This document shows positions 19,782 through 30,068 of a DNA stretch of 64,000 nucleotides, one piece after another; the first letter of the stretch is position 1, and every line of letters begins with the position of its first letter. The stretch is from the NCBI GenBank assembly GCA_900471815.1, contig UICE01000002.1:491098-555097 (forward strand), read 5' to 3'. The translations under genes and the position numbers were made by a program. The stretch comes from Hyphomicrobiales bacterium (lineage in GTDB: Bacteria; Pseudomonadota; Alphaproteobacteria; Rhizobiales; Rhizobiaceae). The notes under the pieces are model-generated. The model worked only from the letters and a program-made list of their open reading frames with translations, did not search any database and was not told where the DNA came from.

Positions 19782-20036
19782 ATGCGGTTCTTCGTTGCAG
19801 CATTTATGTTTGTCGCGTCCCTCTTTCCCGTTGGTGCATTGGCTGATGATGCGCAAGGCACAATAACAAAAATCGACGAGGACAATTCCACGATAACGCT
19901 TGATGATGGCAAGGTTTACAAGCTGCCTGGTGAATTCGATCTGAGCGTCATTGAACAAGGCATGAAGGTGACTGTGATGTTCGACGTTGTTAACAAGGAA
20001 CGTTTCATCACCGATATCGAAGAAACCACCGAATAA
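19782..20036 (+). CDS. DUF1344 family small periplasmic protein
   Basis: The 84-residue protein has a signal peptide (about 1-21, cleavage ALA-DD) followed by a short beta-rich domain, GTITKIDEDNSTITLDDGKV and YKLPGEFDLSVIEQGMKVTV. This matches DUF1344, a family of small exported proteins in Rhizobiales without known function. GAAAATC-type leader sequence and AAAGGAAA precede the ATG. A TTGACT at 19738-19743 and AT-rich sequence downstream could form its promoter, but the spacing is not ideal. It is alone on the + strand between two - strand genes. Confidence 0.85.
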   Translation: MRFFVAAFMFVASLFPVGALADDAQGTITKIDEDNSTITLDDGKVYKLPGEFDLSVIEQGMKVTVMFDVVNKERFITDIEETTE

Positions 20037-20047
20037 GGACGGCAGTC

Positions 20048-20644
20048 CTACATCCAGGTAAGCTTGCCGTTTTCGAGCCGGAGAATGTGATCTTGCGTGA
20101 TGGCAAGGTTTGCAGCGTCATGGCCATCAAGCCCTTCGATCATCTGAAATATCGTGCGCAGGCAGCCGCCATGGGTGACGCATACCGTCGGTCCCTTTAC
20201 TTCAGATAGCCAGCTGGCAACACGCTTGCCAAGAATCGCATAACTTTCCGCGGTTTTTCCAGGTGGAACGAAGTTCCATTTGTCGCGGGCCCTTGCCGTT
20301 ACGAGTTCCGGTGTCTTGGCAGCAATGTCTTCGATCATAAAGCCTTGCCAATCGCCGAAACTCACTTCCATAAGCCGTGGATCAGTGCGGTAATCAAGCG
20401 GATCAATGCCCATACGCGTTCGTATCCGCTCCATCGTCTCGCGCGTGCGCCGCAATGGGCTGGCAACAAAATCAAATCCCTCACCATCGCCGATGAGGGA
20501 CTTCATCAAATCACCATTGCGGTCTGCCTGAGCCCGGCCGCGCGCATTGATATCGATGTTTTCCTGTCCCTGAATGCGTTCAGACACATTCCAGTCCGTC
20601 TCGCCGTGACGCGAGAAATAGATAATCGTGTCAGGCAAGTTCAC
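20048..20644 (-). CDS. Histidine phosphatase / phosphoglycerate mutase family protein
   Basis: The catalytic RHGETDWN motif is at about residues 11-18 and the second conserved His is in VCVTHGGCLR near residue 150, with SPLRRTRETMERI between them. These are the landmarks of the two-His phosphatase family. The protein is about 198 residues. It may be a cofactor-dependent mutase-like phosphatase; the substrate is unknown. I chose the GTG at 20644, which follows the fabI stop by 7 nt. The ORF to 20683 would overlap fabI by 32 nt. Confidence 0.85.
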   Translation of the reverse strand: MNLPDTIIYFSRHGETDWNVSERIQGQENIDINARGRAQADRNGDLMKSLIGDGEGFDFVASPLRRTRETMERIRTRMGIDPLDYRTDPRLMEVSFGDWQGFMIEDIAAKTPELVTARARDKWNFVPPGKTAESYAILGKRVASWLSEVKGPTVCVTHGGCLRTIFQMIEGLDGHDAANLAITQDHILRLENGKLTWM

Positions 20645-20651
20645 TTTGAGA

Positions 20652-21470
20652 TTAATCCTTGACGACTGATATGTCCGGGGCATCGACGGCCTTCATGCCT
20701 ACGACATGATATCCGCTATCAGCATGATGTATCTCGCCTGTGACAGAGCGTGACAAATCCGAAAGGAAGTAAAGTCCAGCATCACCGACTTCCTCAATCG
20801 TAACGGTACGGCGCAATGGCGCATTATACTCGTTCCATTTGAGAATGTAGCGGAAGTCGCCGATACCGGAAGCGGCAAGCGTCTTGATCGGGCCTGCAGA
20901 AATCGCATTAACGCGAATATTATCCGGGCCAAGATCAACAGCCAGATATTTTACGCTTGCCTCAAGAGCAGCTTTCGCAACGCCCATAACGTTGTAATTC
21001 GGCATAACTTTTTCAGCGCCGTAATAGGTCAGCGTGAGAATGGAACCGCCATCCGTCATCAACTTTTCTGCCCGCTTGGCGACTGCTGTCAGCGAATAGA
21101 CAGAGATCAGCATGGTCTTGGTGAAGTTTGCTTCAGACGTGTCAACGTAACGGCCGGTCAACTCGTCCTTGTCAGAAAAACCAATTGCGTGAACAAGAAA
21201 ATCTATCTTGCCCCAGTGCTTTTCGAGAGCTTCGAAACATGCATCAATTGTTGAAGCATCCGAGACATCGCAGTGGCCGCACAAAAACGCATCCAGCTCC
21301 TGCGCGAGCGGCTCAACACGCTTTTTCAGCGCATCGCCCTGATAGGTGAACGCAAGTTCGGCGCCGGCATCATGCGCTGCCTTGGCGATGCCCCAGGCGA
21401 TCGACCGATTATTGGCGACACCCATTATCAGGCCGCGTTTACCCTGCATCAAACCAGTTTTGGCGGTCAT
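20652..21470 (-). CDS. fabI: Enoyl-[acyl-carrier-protein] reductase (NADH)
   Basis: FabI performs the final reduction of each fatty-acid elongation cycle and is the triclosan target. The 272-residue SDR protein has the nucleotide segment GVANNRSIAWGIAKAAHDAGA, the catalytic Tyr-x6-Lys in NYNVMGVAKAALE, and SAGPIKTLAASGIGDF typical of FabI. The ATG at 21470 is preceded by AAGGG; upstream codons in the frame are not part of the family. It begins 91 nt after the DnaJ-like stop and is followed closely by the phosphatase gene. Confidence 0.95.
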   Translation of the reverse strand: MTAKTGLMQGKRGLIMGVANNRSIAWGIAKAAHDAGAELAFTYQGDALKKRVEPLAQELDAFLCGHCDVSDASTIDACFEALEKHWGKIDFLVHAIGFSDKDELTGRYVDTSEANFTKTMLISVYSLTAVAKRAEKLMTDGGSILTLTYYGAEKVMPNYNVMGVAKAALEASVKYLAVDLGPDNIRVNAISAGPIKTLAASGIGDFRYILKWNEYNAPLRRTVTIEEVGDAGLYFLSDLSRSVTGEIHHADSGYHVVGMKAVDAPDISVVKD

Positions 21471-21560
21471 ATACCAACCCTTCATGAGACTTATGATTGT
21501 GTGCGGTATCGCACAGCCCGCGCCGGGCTTCAAGCACACTGTCACCGTGGATTTGGTTTT

Positions 21561-22469
21561 TCAAACCTCCGATTGACGTAAAAATGCCTCTAACGCCGGA
21601 TCTCCACCGTCAGGGAGCATGATCCGAACATGCGCGAAAAGATCGCCATGACCGTCAGGTTTTTTAGGCAACCCCTTGCCTTTCAGCCTTAAAACACGGT
21701 CAGAACTGGTCCAGGGCGCGATTTTCATTGCTACACGGCCACTTAAAGTCTCAACTTCCTGACGCGACCCAAGGGCAGCATCGCGCAAGCTTACAGGTAA
21801 TTCCACATGCAAGTCGCGACCCTCAACTCGAAATTTTGCGTGCGGTTTAAAGCGGACTGTGACCAAAGCGTCACCAGATGTACCACCCGGAACGGCTTCG
21901 CCCTGCCCTTTGAGACGAATCGTTTGTCCGTTTTCCACCTGTGCAGGCAGTTTGATCGCCAGTCGCTTACCATTCGGAAACACAGCCTCGACTTTCTCAG
22001 CACCGGCAGCCTGCTCCAAAGTAATGTCGATTGTCGCCTGCAAATCAGCCCCTTTACGGGGACCGGCACGGCGTGGGCCGCCCATGCCAGCTGTCTCGCC
22101 GAACAGGCTACTTAAAATATCCTCGGCTCCGAAGCCGGATGTTCCACTGCGAAACTCGAAATTGCCGGGGCGTTGCCTGCCACCAAAGCCTGCAAACGGA
22201 TCTCCGCCACCGCTTGAAAAGCCCTCGAAGCCTTGCGGAGCACGTTGTTTGCCTTCGCTATCAATTTCACCCCGATCAAACTGGCCGCGGCGCTCCTTGT
22301 CGCCGACAATTTCATAGGCCTGATTGATCTCCGAAAATTTTGCTTGCGCTTTGGGATCATCCTGATTTTGGTCAGGATGGTATTTCTTGGCGAGCTTGCG
22401 GAACGCCGATTTTATTTCGTCTGGTTTTGCCGTTTTGGCGACGCCCAGCACGGTATATGGATCGCGCAT
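21561..22469 (-). CDS. DnaJ-domain co-chaperone, CbpA-like
   Basis: The 302-residue protein has an N-terminal J domain (about 3-68) with the HPD motif in [14 protein letters not shown], a Gly/Phe-rich linker with [20 protein letters not shown] (about 85-104), and two DnaJ C-terminal substrate-binding domains ([20 protein letters not shown], then [20 protein letters not shown]). It has no zinc-finger repeats, which sets it apart from true DnaJ and points to the CbpA type. It should stimulate a DnaK ATPase. The gene precedes fabI on the - strand. Confidence 0.92.
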   Translation of the reverse strand: MRDPYTVLGVAKTAKPDEIKSAFRKLAKKYHPDQNQDDPKAQAKFSEINQAYEIVGDKERRGQFDRGEIDSEGKQRAPQGFEGFSSGGGDPFAGFGGRQRPGNFEFRSGTSGFGAEDILSSLFGETAGMGGPRRAGPRKGADLQATIDITLEQAAGAEKVEAVFPNGKRLAIKLPAQVENGQTIRLKGQGEAVPGGTSGDALVTVRFKPHAKFRVEGRDLHVELPVSLRDAALGSRQEVETLSGRVAMKIAPWTSSDRVLRLKGKGLPKKPDGHGDLFAHVRIMLPDGGDPALEAFLRQSEV

Positions 22470-22595
22470 GTGAGTGCCCTTCCTCGCGACATGCGAACAG
22501 GTTGTCAGATTGCTTTTTGCCTATATGGGCTTAAATAGGAAGAAATTCCAGATTTTTAAACTCAAAAAAGAACATCAAAGTTCAAATTGCCCGCA

Positions 22596-23066
22596 TTACA
22601 TAGGGGCAAAGGACTTCAACGCCCACTGGCCGCCATTTTGCATGCAGGTCTCACCCTTGTAGAGCATTACACCATCAAATGATTCGCGCGATGTCTGGAA
22701 TTCACGGCAAAGGCCGGTATCATCCTTTTTCTCGGCAATTGCCGTAATGGTGCCTTGGCTACCCGTTTCCGGGTTAGACCATGGCAAGGGTTTGCTGCCC
22801 CATTGGGTAAAATTGAGCGCCGAAACAATATTGCGTATCGTCGTCTGATCGGAAGAGCTCTTCGGGTCCACCTGCTGTGCAGAGGCGACAGAACCGGTTA
22901 TGGTCGCCTTGTCGGGAACAGCTTTCTCGATACTGAAATCCTTCATGGCGCAACCGGAGAGCATGCAAACAAAAACACCGGCAGCGAACCCACTCAGGGC
23001 ACCGAAACCTTGCTGTTTTTTTGCAACCAACTTCTTGCTATCAGATGATAGAAACGCCAAACACAT
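22596..23066 (-). CDS. RT0821/Lpp0805-type surface lipoprotein
   Basis: The 156-residue product has an N-terminal hydrophobic segment ending in the lipobox-like MLSGC (Cys near residue 39), followed by a linker and a C-terminal block CREFQTSRESFDGVMLYKG and ETCMQNGGQW that is typical of the RT0821/Lpp0805 surface-protein family. The charged stretch before the hydrophobic segment (DSKKLVAKKQQG) is long for a lipoprotein signal. I chose the ATG at 23066; AGAGAGG sits immediately upstream, closer than ideal, and a TTG seven codons earlier is an alternative. Function is unknown. It lies 126 nt before the DnaJ-like gene on the same strand. Confidence 0.75.
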   Translation of the reverse strand: MCLAFLSSDSKKLVAKKQQGFGALSGFAAGVFVCMLSGCAMKDFSIEKAVPDKATITGSVASAQQVDPKSSSDQTTIRNIVSALNFTQWGSKPLPWSNPETGSQGTITAIAEKKDDTGLCREFQTSRESFDGVMLYKGETCMQNGGQWALKSFAPM

Positions 23067-23116
23067 ACCTCTCTTTAACAAGGTCAATCCGAAATGACTA
23101 TGGGACTATGGATTAA

Positions 23117-23728
23117 ATGAAGTTAACAACCGATGACTTCACCGAAAAATCCGAACCATTCGCACTCTTCAATGAATGGCTTGGGGATGCGGTAAAAACC
23201 GAGCCAAACGATCCCAATGCCGTGGCGCTTGCAACAGTCGATAAGGATGGGTTGCCTAATGTCCGCATGGTTCTTCTCAAGGGCTTCGACACCCAAGGCT
23301 TTGTTTTTTATACCAATTTCCAAAGCCAGAAGGGCGTTGAAATCCTTGGCTCCATGAAGGCAGCCATGTGTTTTCATTGGAAAACCTTGCGGCGGCAGGT
23401 TCGCATTCGGGGACCGGTTGAGATCGTGAACGACGAAGAAGCCGACGCATATTATGCAACACGCCCACGCGGCAGCCGCATCGGTGCATGGGCTTCAAAA
23501 CAGTCCCGCCCGCTTGAAAGCCGGTTTGCTTTGGAAAAAGCTGTCGCCGAATATACGGCTCGCCATGCGATTGGCGAAATTCCCCGTCCAAAATACTGGT
23601 CAGGCTTTCGTATTCGTCCAACTTCAATTGAGTTCTGGCACGACAGGCCCTTCCGGTTGCACGACCGCGTGGTGTTCAGCCGTGTAACGCCGGAAGGCGA
23701 TTGGGGTAAAGAGCGGCTTTACCCATAA
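23117..23728 (+). CDS. pdxH: Pyridoxamine 5'-phosphate oxidase
   Basis: PdxH oxidises pyridoxine or pyridoxamine phosphate to PLP with FMN. The 203-residue length is normal. Conserved parts are [45 protein letters not shown] (FMN and substrate contacts), [12 protein letters not shown] and the C-terminal [13 protein letters not shown] with the usual WxxxRLYP end. It is divergent from the lipoprotein gene upstream and convergent with the enoyl-CoA hydratase gene, whose stop is 3 nt away. Its FMN need connects it loosely with the riboflavin genes in the window. Confidence 0.96.
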   Translation: MKLTTDDFTEKSEPFALFNEWLGDAVKTEPNDPNAVALATVDKDGLPNVRMVLLKGFDTQGFVFYTNFQSQKGVEILGSMKAAMCFHWKTLRRQVRIRGPVEIVNDEEADAYYATRPRGSRIGAWASKQSRPLESRFALEKAVAEYTARHAIGEIPRPKYWSGFRIRPTSIEFWHDRPFRLHDRVVFSRVTPEGDWGKERLYP

Positions 23729-23731
23729 GCC

Positions 23732-24484
23732 TCAGGTCTTCTTGCGCGAGAAGAAATTGACCATGGCATTGCGGGCCTCGTCGGCCTGCAATCGCTCGCT
23801 GAAGTGCTTTGCTTCAAGCTGCATGCGTTCCACTACCGATTCCCTGGGCATGCGCAGAAGATCGCGGGTTATTCGCATTGCTTCCGGTGGCTTGGCAGCG
23901 ATATCGGTTGCGGCTTTCAAAACAGTCGCTTCCAGATCGGCAGCCTCAACGACCTTGTAGATCAGTCCCGCATCCTTTGCTTCAGCCGCACTCCATCCAT
24001 CACCATTGGCAAGAAAAGCAAATGCCCGCTGAGACCCCATTAGTGCCGGACCAAGAAGGCTTGATGCTGCCTCGGGAACAAGACCCAGATCAACGAATGG
24101 CGTCTTGAACAAAGATTGCGGCGTCGCAAACGTCAAATCGCAATGGAAATGGATCGTTGATCCTATGCCTATCGCCAGTCCATCGACACCCGCCAATAGC
24201 GGCTTTGTTGCATTGGCCAAGGCAATGAGAAAATCAAACACCTCAGTGCCCATCTGCCCCGACATGGCAAAAGCCATAAAATCCTGCAAGTCATTACCCG
24301 CAGAAAATGCACCGGGAGTACCAAGAAACACATTTGCCCGAATATCTGCATCGCCATCACCTTCTACCAAGGCTTTTGTCATGGCAGCGTACATGGCGCG
24401 GGTGAGCGCGTTTTTCTTTTCCGGCCGGTTGAACCGGATGATCTGGACAGCACCTTGCCGTTCGACCTGAATATGTTCTGACAT
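23732..24484 (-). CDS. Enoyl-CoA hydratase/isomerase family protein
   Basis: A crotonase-fold protein of 250 residues. The N-terminal FNRPEKKNALTRAMY and the oxyanion-hole segment AFSAGNDLQDF are followed by GVDGLAIGIGSTIHFHCDLT and FVDLGLVPEAASSLL. The usual catalytic Glu pair is only partly evident: the position after LGLVPEA matches one Glu, while the first is replaced in the GIGSTI segment. It may act as an isomerase rather than a hydratase. The ATG at 24484 starts 10 nt after the acyl-CoA dehydrogenase stop, consistent with a two-gene beta-oxidation unit. Confidence 0.88.
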   Translation of the reverse strand: MSEHIQVERQGAVQIIRFNRPEKKNALTRAMYAAMTKALVEGDGDADIRANVFLGTPGAFSAGNDLQDFMAFAMSGQMGTEVFDFLIALANATKPLLAGVDGLAIGIGSTIHFHCDLTFATPQSLFKTPFVDLGLVPEAASSLLGPALMGSQRAFAFLANGDGWSAAEAKDAGLIYKVVEAADLEATVLKAATDIAAKPPEAMRITRDLLRMPRESVVERMQLEAKHFSERLQADEARNAMVNFFSRKKT

Positions 24485-24494
24485 GAGGCTTTCC

Positions 24495-26270
24495 TTAAAG
24501 GCTGAGAGCGGAGCGCGCGCCGAGCATACTGGCTGCGCCATTGAGGACACGGTCTTTCAAAGCGACGGTTTCATTGAGAAGGTTTTCCACAAAAAATCGC
24601 GCCAGTACCTTGTGACGATCATCGCCACCTGCCAGCGCACCTTTCGCCAGATAGGTCGCTCCTGCGGCCAAACCGAACAGGCGCAAATAGGGCGTTGCAC
24701 CTGCAAGCGCCTCGCTGATCTGCTTATTTGCCAATGCCTCCTGCAACCATATGCTTGTAGCTTCCAAATCGTTCAATGCGGCCCGCAACCGGTCTGCCGT
24801 TCCTCCCAAAGTGGGATTGTTTGAAGCCGCAACTGCATCGGCAATGGTGCGAAGCTCGTCTATATAGCCCTTGATATGTTTGCCACCGCCAAGCGCGAGC
24901 TTTCGCTGCACAAGATCAATGGCTTGAATTCCATTTGTGCCTTCATAGATCGGCGCAATCCGCGCATCACGCAAAAACTGGGCCGCGCCAGTTTCTTCGA
25001 TAAAGCCCATACCGCCATGAATCTGAATGCCGATCGACGCGACATCGACTCCGATATCAGTTGAGAAGGCCTTGGCTACTGGCGTGAGCAAATTTGCTCG
25101 GTCAGACCAATAGCGGGCTTCCTCAATGGTGCCCGTTTTTGCCATGTCCAAGGCAAAAGCGCAGGCGTAGGAGATAGAGCGGGCGGCGCCTGTGAGAGCC
25201 TTCATTGTCAGCAGATTGCGCTGCACGTCCGGATGCTCGATGATCGGGCTCATGCCTTCACCGCTCCAGCCGGGCGCGCGCATCTGGCGGCGATCCTCAG
25301 CATAGGTCAGCGCTTTCTGATAGGCAGCTTCGGCAACGGCAACGCCCTGAATTCCCACCGCAAGGCGGGCATTGTTCATCATCGTGAACATACAGGCAAG
25401 GCCACGATTTTCCTCGCCGATGAGCCAGCCAATGGCGCCGGCCTCGCGATCTTTCACAAAGCCATCGCCATAAATCATCGTGCAAGTGGGCGAGCCATGG
25501 ATGCCCATCTTATGCTCAATGCTGCTGCAGAACACATCATTGCGCGCCCCAAGCGAGCCATCCTCGTTGACAAGATATTTGGGCACCAGAAACAGCGAAA
25601 TGCCTTTGGTTCCGGCGGGAGCGTCGGGCAAGCGCGCCAAGACCAGATGGATAATATTGTCGGTAAGATCATGCTCGCCATAGGTGATGAAAATCTTGCT
25701 TCCCAAGATCCTATAGGTGCCGTCATCGGCGCGTTCAGCACGCGTGCGCAATGCACCCACATCGGAGCCCGCCTGTGGCTCGGTCAAATTCATCGTGCCC
25801 ATCCATTCGCCGGAAACAAGCTTGGGAAGATAGGTCTGCTGCAATTCTTCGGTGGCGTGCGCTTCCAGCGCCTCGATCGCCCCCAGGGTCAGTGTCGGCC
25901 CGATGCCAAACGCCATCGACCCCGAGTTCCACATTTCAAATGTCGCAATAGCCAGCATCATGGGCAAAGCTTGGCCGCCGAACTCTTCCTTGCCGGTCAG
26001 GGCGTTCCATCCGCCGGAAACCCATTCCTGATAAACGTCCTTCCAACCGGGTGGCATGCTGATTTCAGCATCTTTGAGCGGAGTACCGTACTTGTCGCCG
26101 ACCTGAAGCAAAGGTGCAACGCGTGTGCTTGCAAATTTTCCTGCCTCTTCAAGAATAGCATCCACCAGATCACCGGAGAGATCGCCGAAACGGCCCTGCT
26201 CCATTGCCGCGGCCAAGCCAGCGATGTCTTTTAAAGTGTGAGCGATATCCTCGACAGGCGCGCGGTACAT
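24495..26270 (-). CDS. Acyl-CoA dehydrogenase, long C-terminal (DmdC-like) type
   Basis: The 591-residue flavoprotein oxidises an acyl-CoA to the enoyl form, passing electrons to ETF. It has the acyl-CoA dehydrogenase signatures MNLTEPQAGSDVGALRT and GIQIHGGMGFIEET, and the catalytic Glu segment IYEGTNGIQAIDLVQRKL. An extra C-terminal domain of about 120 residues makes it longer than ordinary members; this architecture is shared with 3-methylmercaptopropionyl-CoA dehydrogenases (DmdC) and other AcdA-like proteins. The substrate is not determined by sequence. The start ATG at 26270 is only a few hundred bases from the divergent GH25 gene, so the promoters lie in 26271-26455. Confidence 0.92.
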   Translation of the reverse strand: MYRAPVEDIAHTLKDIAGLAAAMEQGRFGDLSGDLVDAILEEAGKFASTRVAPLLQVGDKYGTPLKDAEISMPPGWKDVYQEWVSGGWNALTGKEEFGGQALPMMLAIATFEMWNSGSMAFGIGPTLTLGAIEALEAHATEELQQTYLPKLVSGEWMGTMNLTEPQAGSDVGALRTRAERADDGTYRILGSKIFITYGEHDLTDNIIHLVLARLPDAPAGTKGISLFLVPKYLVNEDGSLGARNDVFCSSIEHKMGIHGSPTCTMIYGDGFVKDREAGAIGWLIGEENRGLACMFTMMNNARLAVGIQGVAVAEAAYQKALTYAEDRRQMRAPGWSGEGMSPIIEHPDVQRNLLTMKALTGAARSISYACAFALDMAKTGTIEEARYWSDRANLLTPVAKAFSTDIGVDVASIGIQIHGGMGFIEETGAAQFLRDARIAPIYEGTNGIQAIDLVQRKLALGGGKHIKGYIDELRTIADAVAASNNPTLGGTADRLRAALNDLEATSIWLQEALANKQISEALAGATPYLRLFGLAAGATYLAKGALAGGDDRHKVLARFFVENLLNETVALKDRVLNGAASMLGARSALSL

Positions 26271-26455
26271 ATCACAGTCTCCTCATCGTGATGCGGGATG
26301 ACATTGCAACTCCCAGGTACCGAAAGGCAAGAGGATTTTTACGTAAACGTAAGTATTTATCTCTGATGGACCGCTCTCCTATGGTTAACACCATGTTAAC
26401 CCATTACGGCCACCATCCGTCTGGTATCTTGGAAACTCCGTTACGAGGCAATATA

Positions 26456-27646
26456 TTGGCGACCCGGCGATCCATATTTGCTCTTGCGGCTGCCCTTCTG
26501 GGAATGTGCTTCAACGGCAGTGCGAGCGCTACTTCCGAGTTCACGACACCTTGGTCAAATAAAGCGCGTGCAATCGTACTTGATGGTTACGAGCAAAATT
26601 CATTTAATCTTGCAGAAATCGTCAAAGACCCACGTATAGCAGCCTTCATCCATAAAGGTTCCGATGGCCTGCCTGCAAACTACCATTGCAAACGAATCGA
26701 CGATGAGATGCAACAGGAGCTATGCAGGCGCATATGGCGCAACTATGCGGTTTCGCGCGAACTTTATCAGACACGTCGCATGCTCGCCAAAACTCTTGGA
26801 CTGAAATGGGGAGCATATCACCTTGGCCGTCCGGGCAATCCGATCGAACAAGCCAATCATTTTATTGATTATGCCGAACCAAGCGATGACGAGTTGATCG
26901 CAATCGACATTGAGGACAATGATCCCGAACGCTTCATGTCCTTACGAGACGCGCAGATTTTCGCCGAGCAGATCAAGCTGCGGACTGGTCGCTATCCAGT
27001 CCTCTATACCAATGGTACAACGGCCAAATATATTGCAGACCGGCGACTGGAATTACCCATCTTGTCGCGCCTGCAGCTATGGTATGCGCGCTATGAATCT
27101 GACATCGCTCCGCATTTTCCGAAAGGAAACTGGCAAGATTACGCTCTTTGGCAATTTACCTCCCAGAGTAATTGCACCGAGCAGCGTTGCCCCTATAGGC
27201 CAGCCGGAACCAATCGCGACATTGATGTAAACGTAGCTGATATGACTGTTGCCCAGCTAAAAAACGCCTGGCCTTTGGGCGATTTGGTTCGTGCTCTTCC
27301 GCCGGACAATCTGCCGACACCGGGGAATCGCCCCTACCCTGAGGACGATATTCTTATGGCAGCGGCAGAAGTCCCGCTGATTGACTACCGGGCTTTATGG
27401 GAATTGGCGCAATCCGCTATTACGACAGAAGGACTCATTGCCGGTGTTCATCAATTGCTCGCCCCTGCTCCGGATACGGGAATTGATGAAACCTTGACTG
27501 CTTCTGTTACCAAGCCGCAGAAAAGCACGAATATCAATGAGGCGATAAACCTTGCAGCTATCGCTCGTGGATTGAAACAGCCAACCCACAGCGCGAACTG
27601 GACGCCTCTGACGGCACCCAGCAGACATTGTATCGCTGCACGATAG
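26456..27646 (+). CDS. Exported glycoside hydrolase family 25 (lysozyme-like) protein
   Basis: GH25 enzymes cleave the beta-1,4 bond between N-acetylmuramic acid and N-acetylglucosamine. The catalytic domain (about residues 40-260) has KARAIVLDGYEQNSF, AAFIHKGSDG, LKWGAYHLGRPGNPIEQANHF and the acidic ELIAIDIEDND, with YTNGTTAKYI and NWQDYALWQFT. A C-terminal region of about 130 residues has no recognised domain. I propose TTG at 26456 as start because GAGG lies 7 nt before it and the signal peptide (ATRRSIFALAAALLGM) begins there. The frame is open to 26204, and ATG at 26393 is an alternative without a ribosome site. Confidence 0.8.
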   Translation: MATRRSIFALAAALLGMCFNGSASATSEFTTPWSNKARAIVLDGYEQNSFNLAEIVKDPRIAAFIHKGSDGLPANYHCKRIDDEMQQELCRRIWRNYAVSRELYQTRRMLAKTLGLKWGAYHLGRPGNPIEQANHFIDYAEPSDDELIAIDIEDNDPERFMSLRDAQIFAEQIKLRTGRYPVLYTNGTTAKYIADRRLELPILSRLQLWYARYESDIAPHFPKGNWQDYALWQFTSQSNCTEQRCPYRPAGTNRDIDVNVADMTVAQLKNAWPLGDLVRALPPDNLPTPGNRPYPEDDILMAAAEVPLIDYRALWELAQSAITTEGLIAGVHQLLAPAPDTGIDETLTASVTKPQKSTNINEAINLAAIARGLKQPTHSANWTPLTAPSRHCIAAR

Positions 27647-27651
27647 GAAGA

Positions 27652-28929
27652 CTAGCTACGTTCCCGTTCAATTGCCCGCCATCCAATATCGCGACGATAA
27701 AAACCTTCAGGCCAATCGATCTTTGAAGTGGCTTTGTAAGCTGCTTCTTGGGCGAGTTGCACAGTTTTACCGCTTGCCGTCACATTCAAGACGCGCCCGC
27801 CATTAGCTACCAGATCACCATCTTTCAAAGTGGTGCCTGCGTGGAAAACCTCAACCGCATCAGCCTCAGCCGCTGCCTCCACACCTTTGATGATGCTGCC
27901 CTTCTCCGGGGAGGTCGGGTAGCCCTTTGCTGCCATAACGACCGTCAACGCAGGGTCATCGCTCCAGCGTACGGACATCTGGTCCAGAGCACCATCGGCC
28001 GCCGCTTTAAGCAGCAACAGAAGATCATCTTTCAAGCGCAGCATCAGAACCTGCGTTTCCGGATCGCCGAAACGCGTATTATATTCAATGAGCTTCGGAC
28101 CATCCTTGGTGATCATAAGCCCGGCAAAGAGAACGCCGCTGAACGGCGCGCCAATTTCAGCCATGCCGCGCATGGTCGGCTCGATTAGTTCGCGCATGGT
28201 GCGGTCAATGATTTCCTGGCTCATGACAGGTGCAGGCGAATAGGCTCCCATGCCACCGGTATTAACCCCCGTATCACCATCACCAACACGTTTGTGATCC
28301 TGTGCTGTCCCAAATGGTAGCGCGACTTTTCCGTCGCACAGGCAAAAGAAGCTGGCTTCTTCTCCATCGAGATATTCTTCGACGACGACCTCCGCACCGG
28401 CACCACCAAAGGCTCCCTCAAAACACGCGTCCACTGCATCCAACGCCTCCTGAATCTCGAAGGCTACGACGACGCCCTTGCCCGCTGCGAGCCCATCCGC
28501 CTTGACGACGATGGGAGCGCCCTGCTGTCTGACATATGCTTTTGCGGCATCGGCTTCAGAAAATCGCTGATAGGCACCTGTTGGAATATTGAAACGCGCA
28601 CAGAGATCCTTGGTAAATCCCTTCGATCCCTCAAGCCGTGCCGCAGCTTTCGACGGTCCGAACACGGAAAATCCTTCAGCGCGCAAATCGTCTGCAATAC
28701 CCGCTACCAAAGGTGCTTCCGGGCCGACAACCACGAAATCGATTGATTTGTCTTTGCAAAAGGCAATGATCTGCGCGTGATCCGAGGGATCAAGCTCCAC
28801 ACATGTTGCAACATTCGCAATGCCGGGATTGCCTGGAGCGCAATAGAGCTTTGTCAGGACGGGAGAAGCGGCCATTTTCCATGCCAGCGCATGCTCGCGA
28901 CCGCCGGAACCTATCAGCAAGACGTTCAT
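27652..28929 (-). CDS. purD: Phosphoribosylamine-glycine ligase
   Basis: PurD joins glycine to phosphoribosylamine in purine synthesis. The 425-residue ATP-grasp enzyme starts [20 protein letters not shown] and carries [56 protein letters not shown] and FGDPETQ. The ATG at 28929 is the normal family start; the frame upstream to 29139 overlaps the divergent ubiA gene and is not supported. It is convergent with the GH25 gene, whose stop is 5 nt away, so no room is left for a separate terminator. Confidence 0.97.
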   Translation of the reverse strand: MNVLLIGSGGREHALAWKMAASPVLTKLYCAPGNPGIANVATCVELDPSDHAQIIAFCKDKSIDFVVVGPEAPLVAGIADDLRAEGFSVFGPSKAAARLEGSKGFTKDLCARFNIPTGAYQRFSEADAAKAYVRQQGAPIVVKADGLAAGKGVVVAFEIQEALDAVDACFEGAFGGAGAEVVVEEYLDGEEASFFCLCDGKVALPFGTAQDHKRVGDGDTGVNTGGMGAYSPAPVMSQEIIDRTMRELIEPTMRGMAEIGAPFSGVLFAGLMITKDGPKLIEYNTRFGDPETQVLMLRLKDDLLLLLKAAADGALDQMSVRWSDDPALTVVMAAKGYPTSPEKGSIIKGVEAAAEADAVEVFHAGTTLKDGDLVANGGRVLNVTASGKTVQLAQEAAYKATSKIDWPEGFYRRDIGWRAIERERS

Positions 28930-29067
28930 CGAAATTCCGCTCCTATAAAGAATTATTGCGGTGTCGGTATGGCTTAGACGCGCATGGGTCAAGCACGCAA
29001 TAAGAATTTGCCCTGAAAATGCACATAGGGTGCTTGACTGTGCGGTTAACCGCTGCAAGGTCAAATC

Positions 29068-30063
29068 ATGATTACAGAAAAAGATAATATTCAATCCCGG
29101 CACAGCCGTGGTCGTGTGTTCGATGCGCCATCGGGTCATTGGGTCTATCGCATTTTACCAAACTGGCTTTGGCCTTATGCACAACTTGCGCGCTGGGACC
29201 GACCAATCGGATGGTGGCTTCTCCTGTGGCCGTGCTGGTGGGCGACGGCACTTGCCGCAACAGCTGGCGCCAAGGTCGGCGAGCCATTATGGTCCGTTCT
29301 CCCCTCGCCCTACCACCTTATACTTTTTCTCATCGGGGCAATTGCCATGCGCGGGGCTGGCTGCACCTATAATGATCTTGCCGATGAGGATATCGACAAC
29401 AAGGTGGCGCGGACACGTTCGCGTCCGCTGCCTTCCGGTCAGGTAACCAGAAAACAAGCCAAAATATTTCTGGTGCTACAGGCACTGGTTGGTTTTGCGG
29501 TGGTGGTTCAGCTAAACTTTTTTACCATCATTCTTGCAATCGGATCATTGGCGATTGTCGCCATCTATCCATTTATGAAACGCATAACCAACTGGCCGCA
29601 ATTTGTGCTTGGATTGGCGTTTTCATGGGGCGCGCTGGTTGGTTGGTCAGCACATTTCGGCTCATTGGATTGGCCGGCAATCCTGCTTTATGCCGGATCG
29701 ATCCTCTGGGTCATCGGCTATGATACGATCTACGCCCACCAGGACAAGGAAGATGATGCTCTGGTTGGCGTGCGCTCTACTGCGCGGCTGTTTGGCAGCC
29801 GCACGCGGGAAGCCCTCATGGTTCTTTATGGTGGGGCGCTAGCGCTTTTTCTCGGCGCTTTTGCAGTGGCTGAAGTTCCTATGCCCGCCGTCGCCGGTCT
29901 CCTGGCGGCAGGCGCGCATATGTACCGCCAGATCATGACACTCGACATTCACAATCCAGATGAATGCCTGCGGCTGTTTAAATCCAATACTATTGTCGGC
30001 TGGGTGATCTTTCTTGGTTTGGTCGCCGGCGGTCTGTGGACCGTGGTCAAACCCATGTTTTAA
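29068..30063 (+). CDS. ubiA: 4-hydroxybenzoate polyprenyltransferase
   Basis: UbiA attaches the polyprenyl tail to 4-hydroxybenzoate in ubiquinone synthesis. The 331-residue inner-membrane protein has the first Asp motif [20 protein letters not shown] (about 107-126) followed by RPLPSGQV, and the second motif in [17 protein letters not shown]. Around eight helices can be traced. The polyprenyl diphosphate synthase gene at 39202 may make its side-chain substrate. It is divergent from purD across 138 nt and ends with a small hairpin shared with the convergent DUF6101 gene. Confidence 0.95.
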   Translation: MITEKDNIQSRHSRGRVFDAPSGHWVYRILPNWLWPYAQLARWDRPIGWWLLLWPCWWATALAATAGAKVGEPLWSVLPSPYHLILFLIGAIAMRGAGCTYNDLADEDIDNKVARTRSRPLPSGQVTRKQAKIFLVLQALVGFAVVVQLNFFTIILAIGSLAIVAIYPFMKRITNWPQFVLGLAFSWGALVGWSAHFGSLDWPAILLYAGSILWVIGYDTIYAHQDKEDDALVGVRSTARLFGSRTREALMVLYGGALALFLGAFAVAEVPMPAVAGLLAAGAHMYRQIMTLDIHNPDECLRLFKSNTIVGWVIFLGLVAGGLWTVVKPMF

Positions 30064-30068
30064 GAGCT

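Noticed and set aside
25233..26234. Open frame of 333 codons on the + strand
   Set aside because: Antisense to the acyl-CoA dehydrogenase gene. High Cys, His and Arg content and no domain mark it as a shadow.
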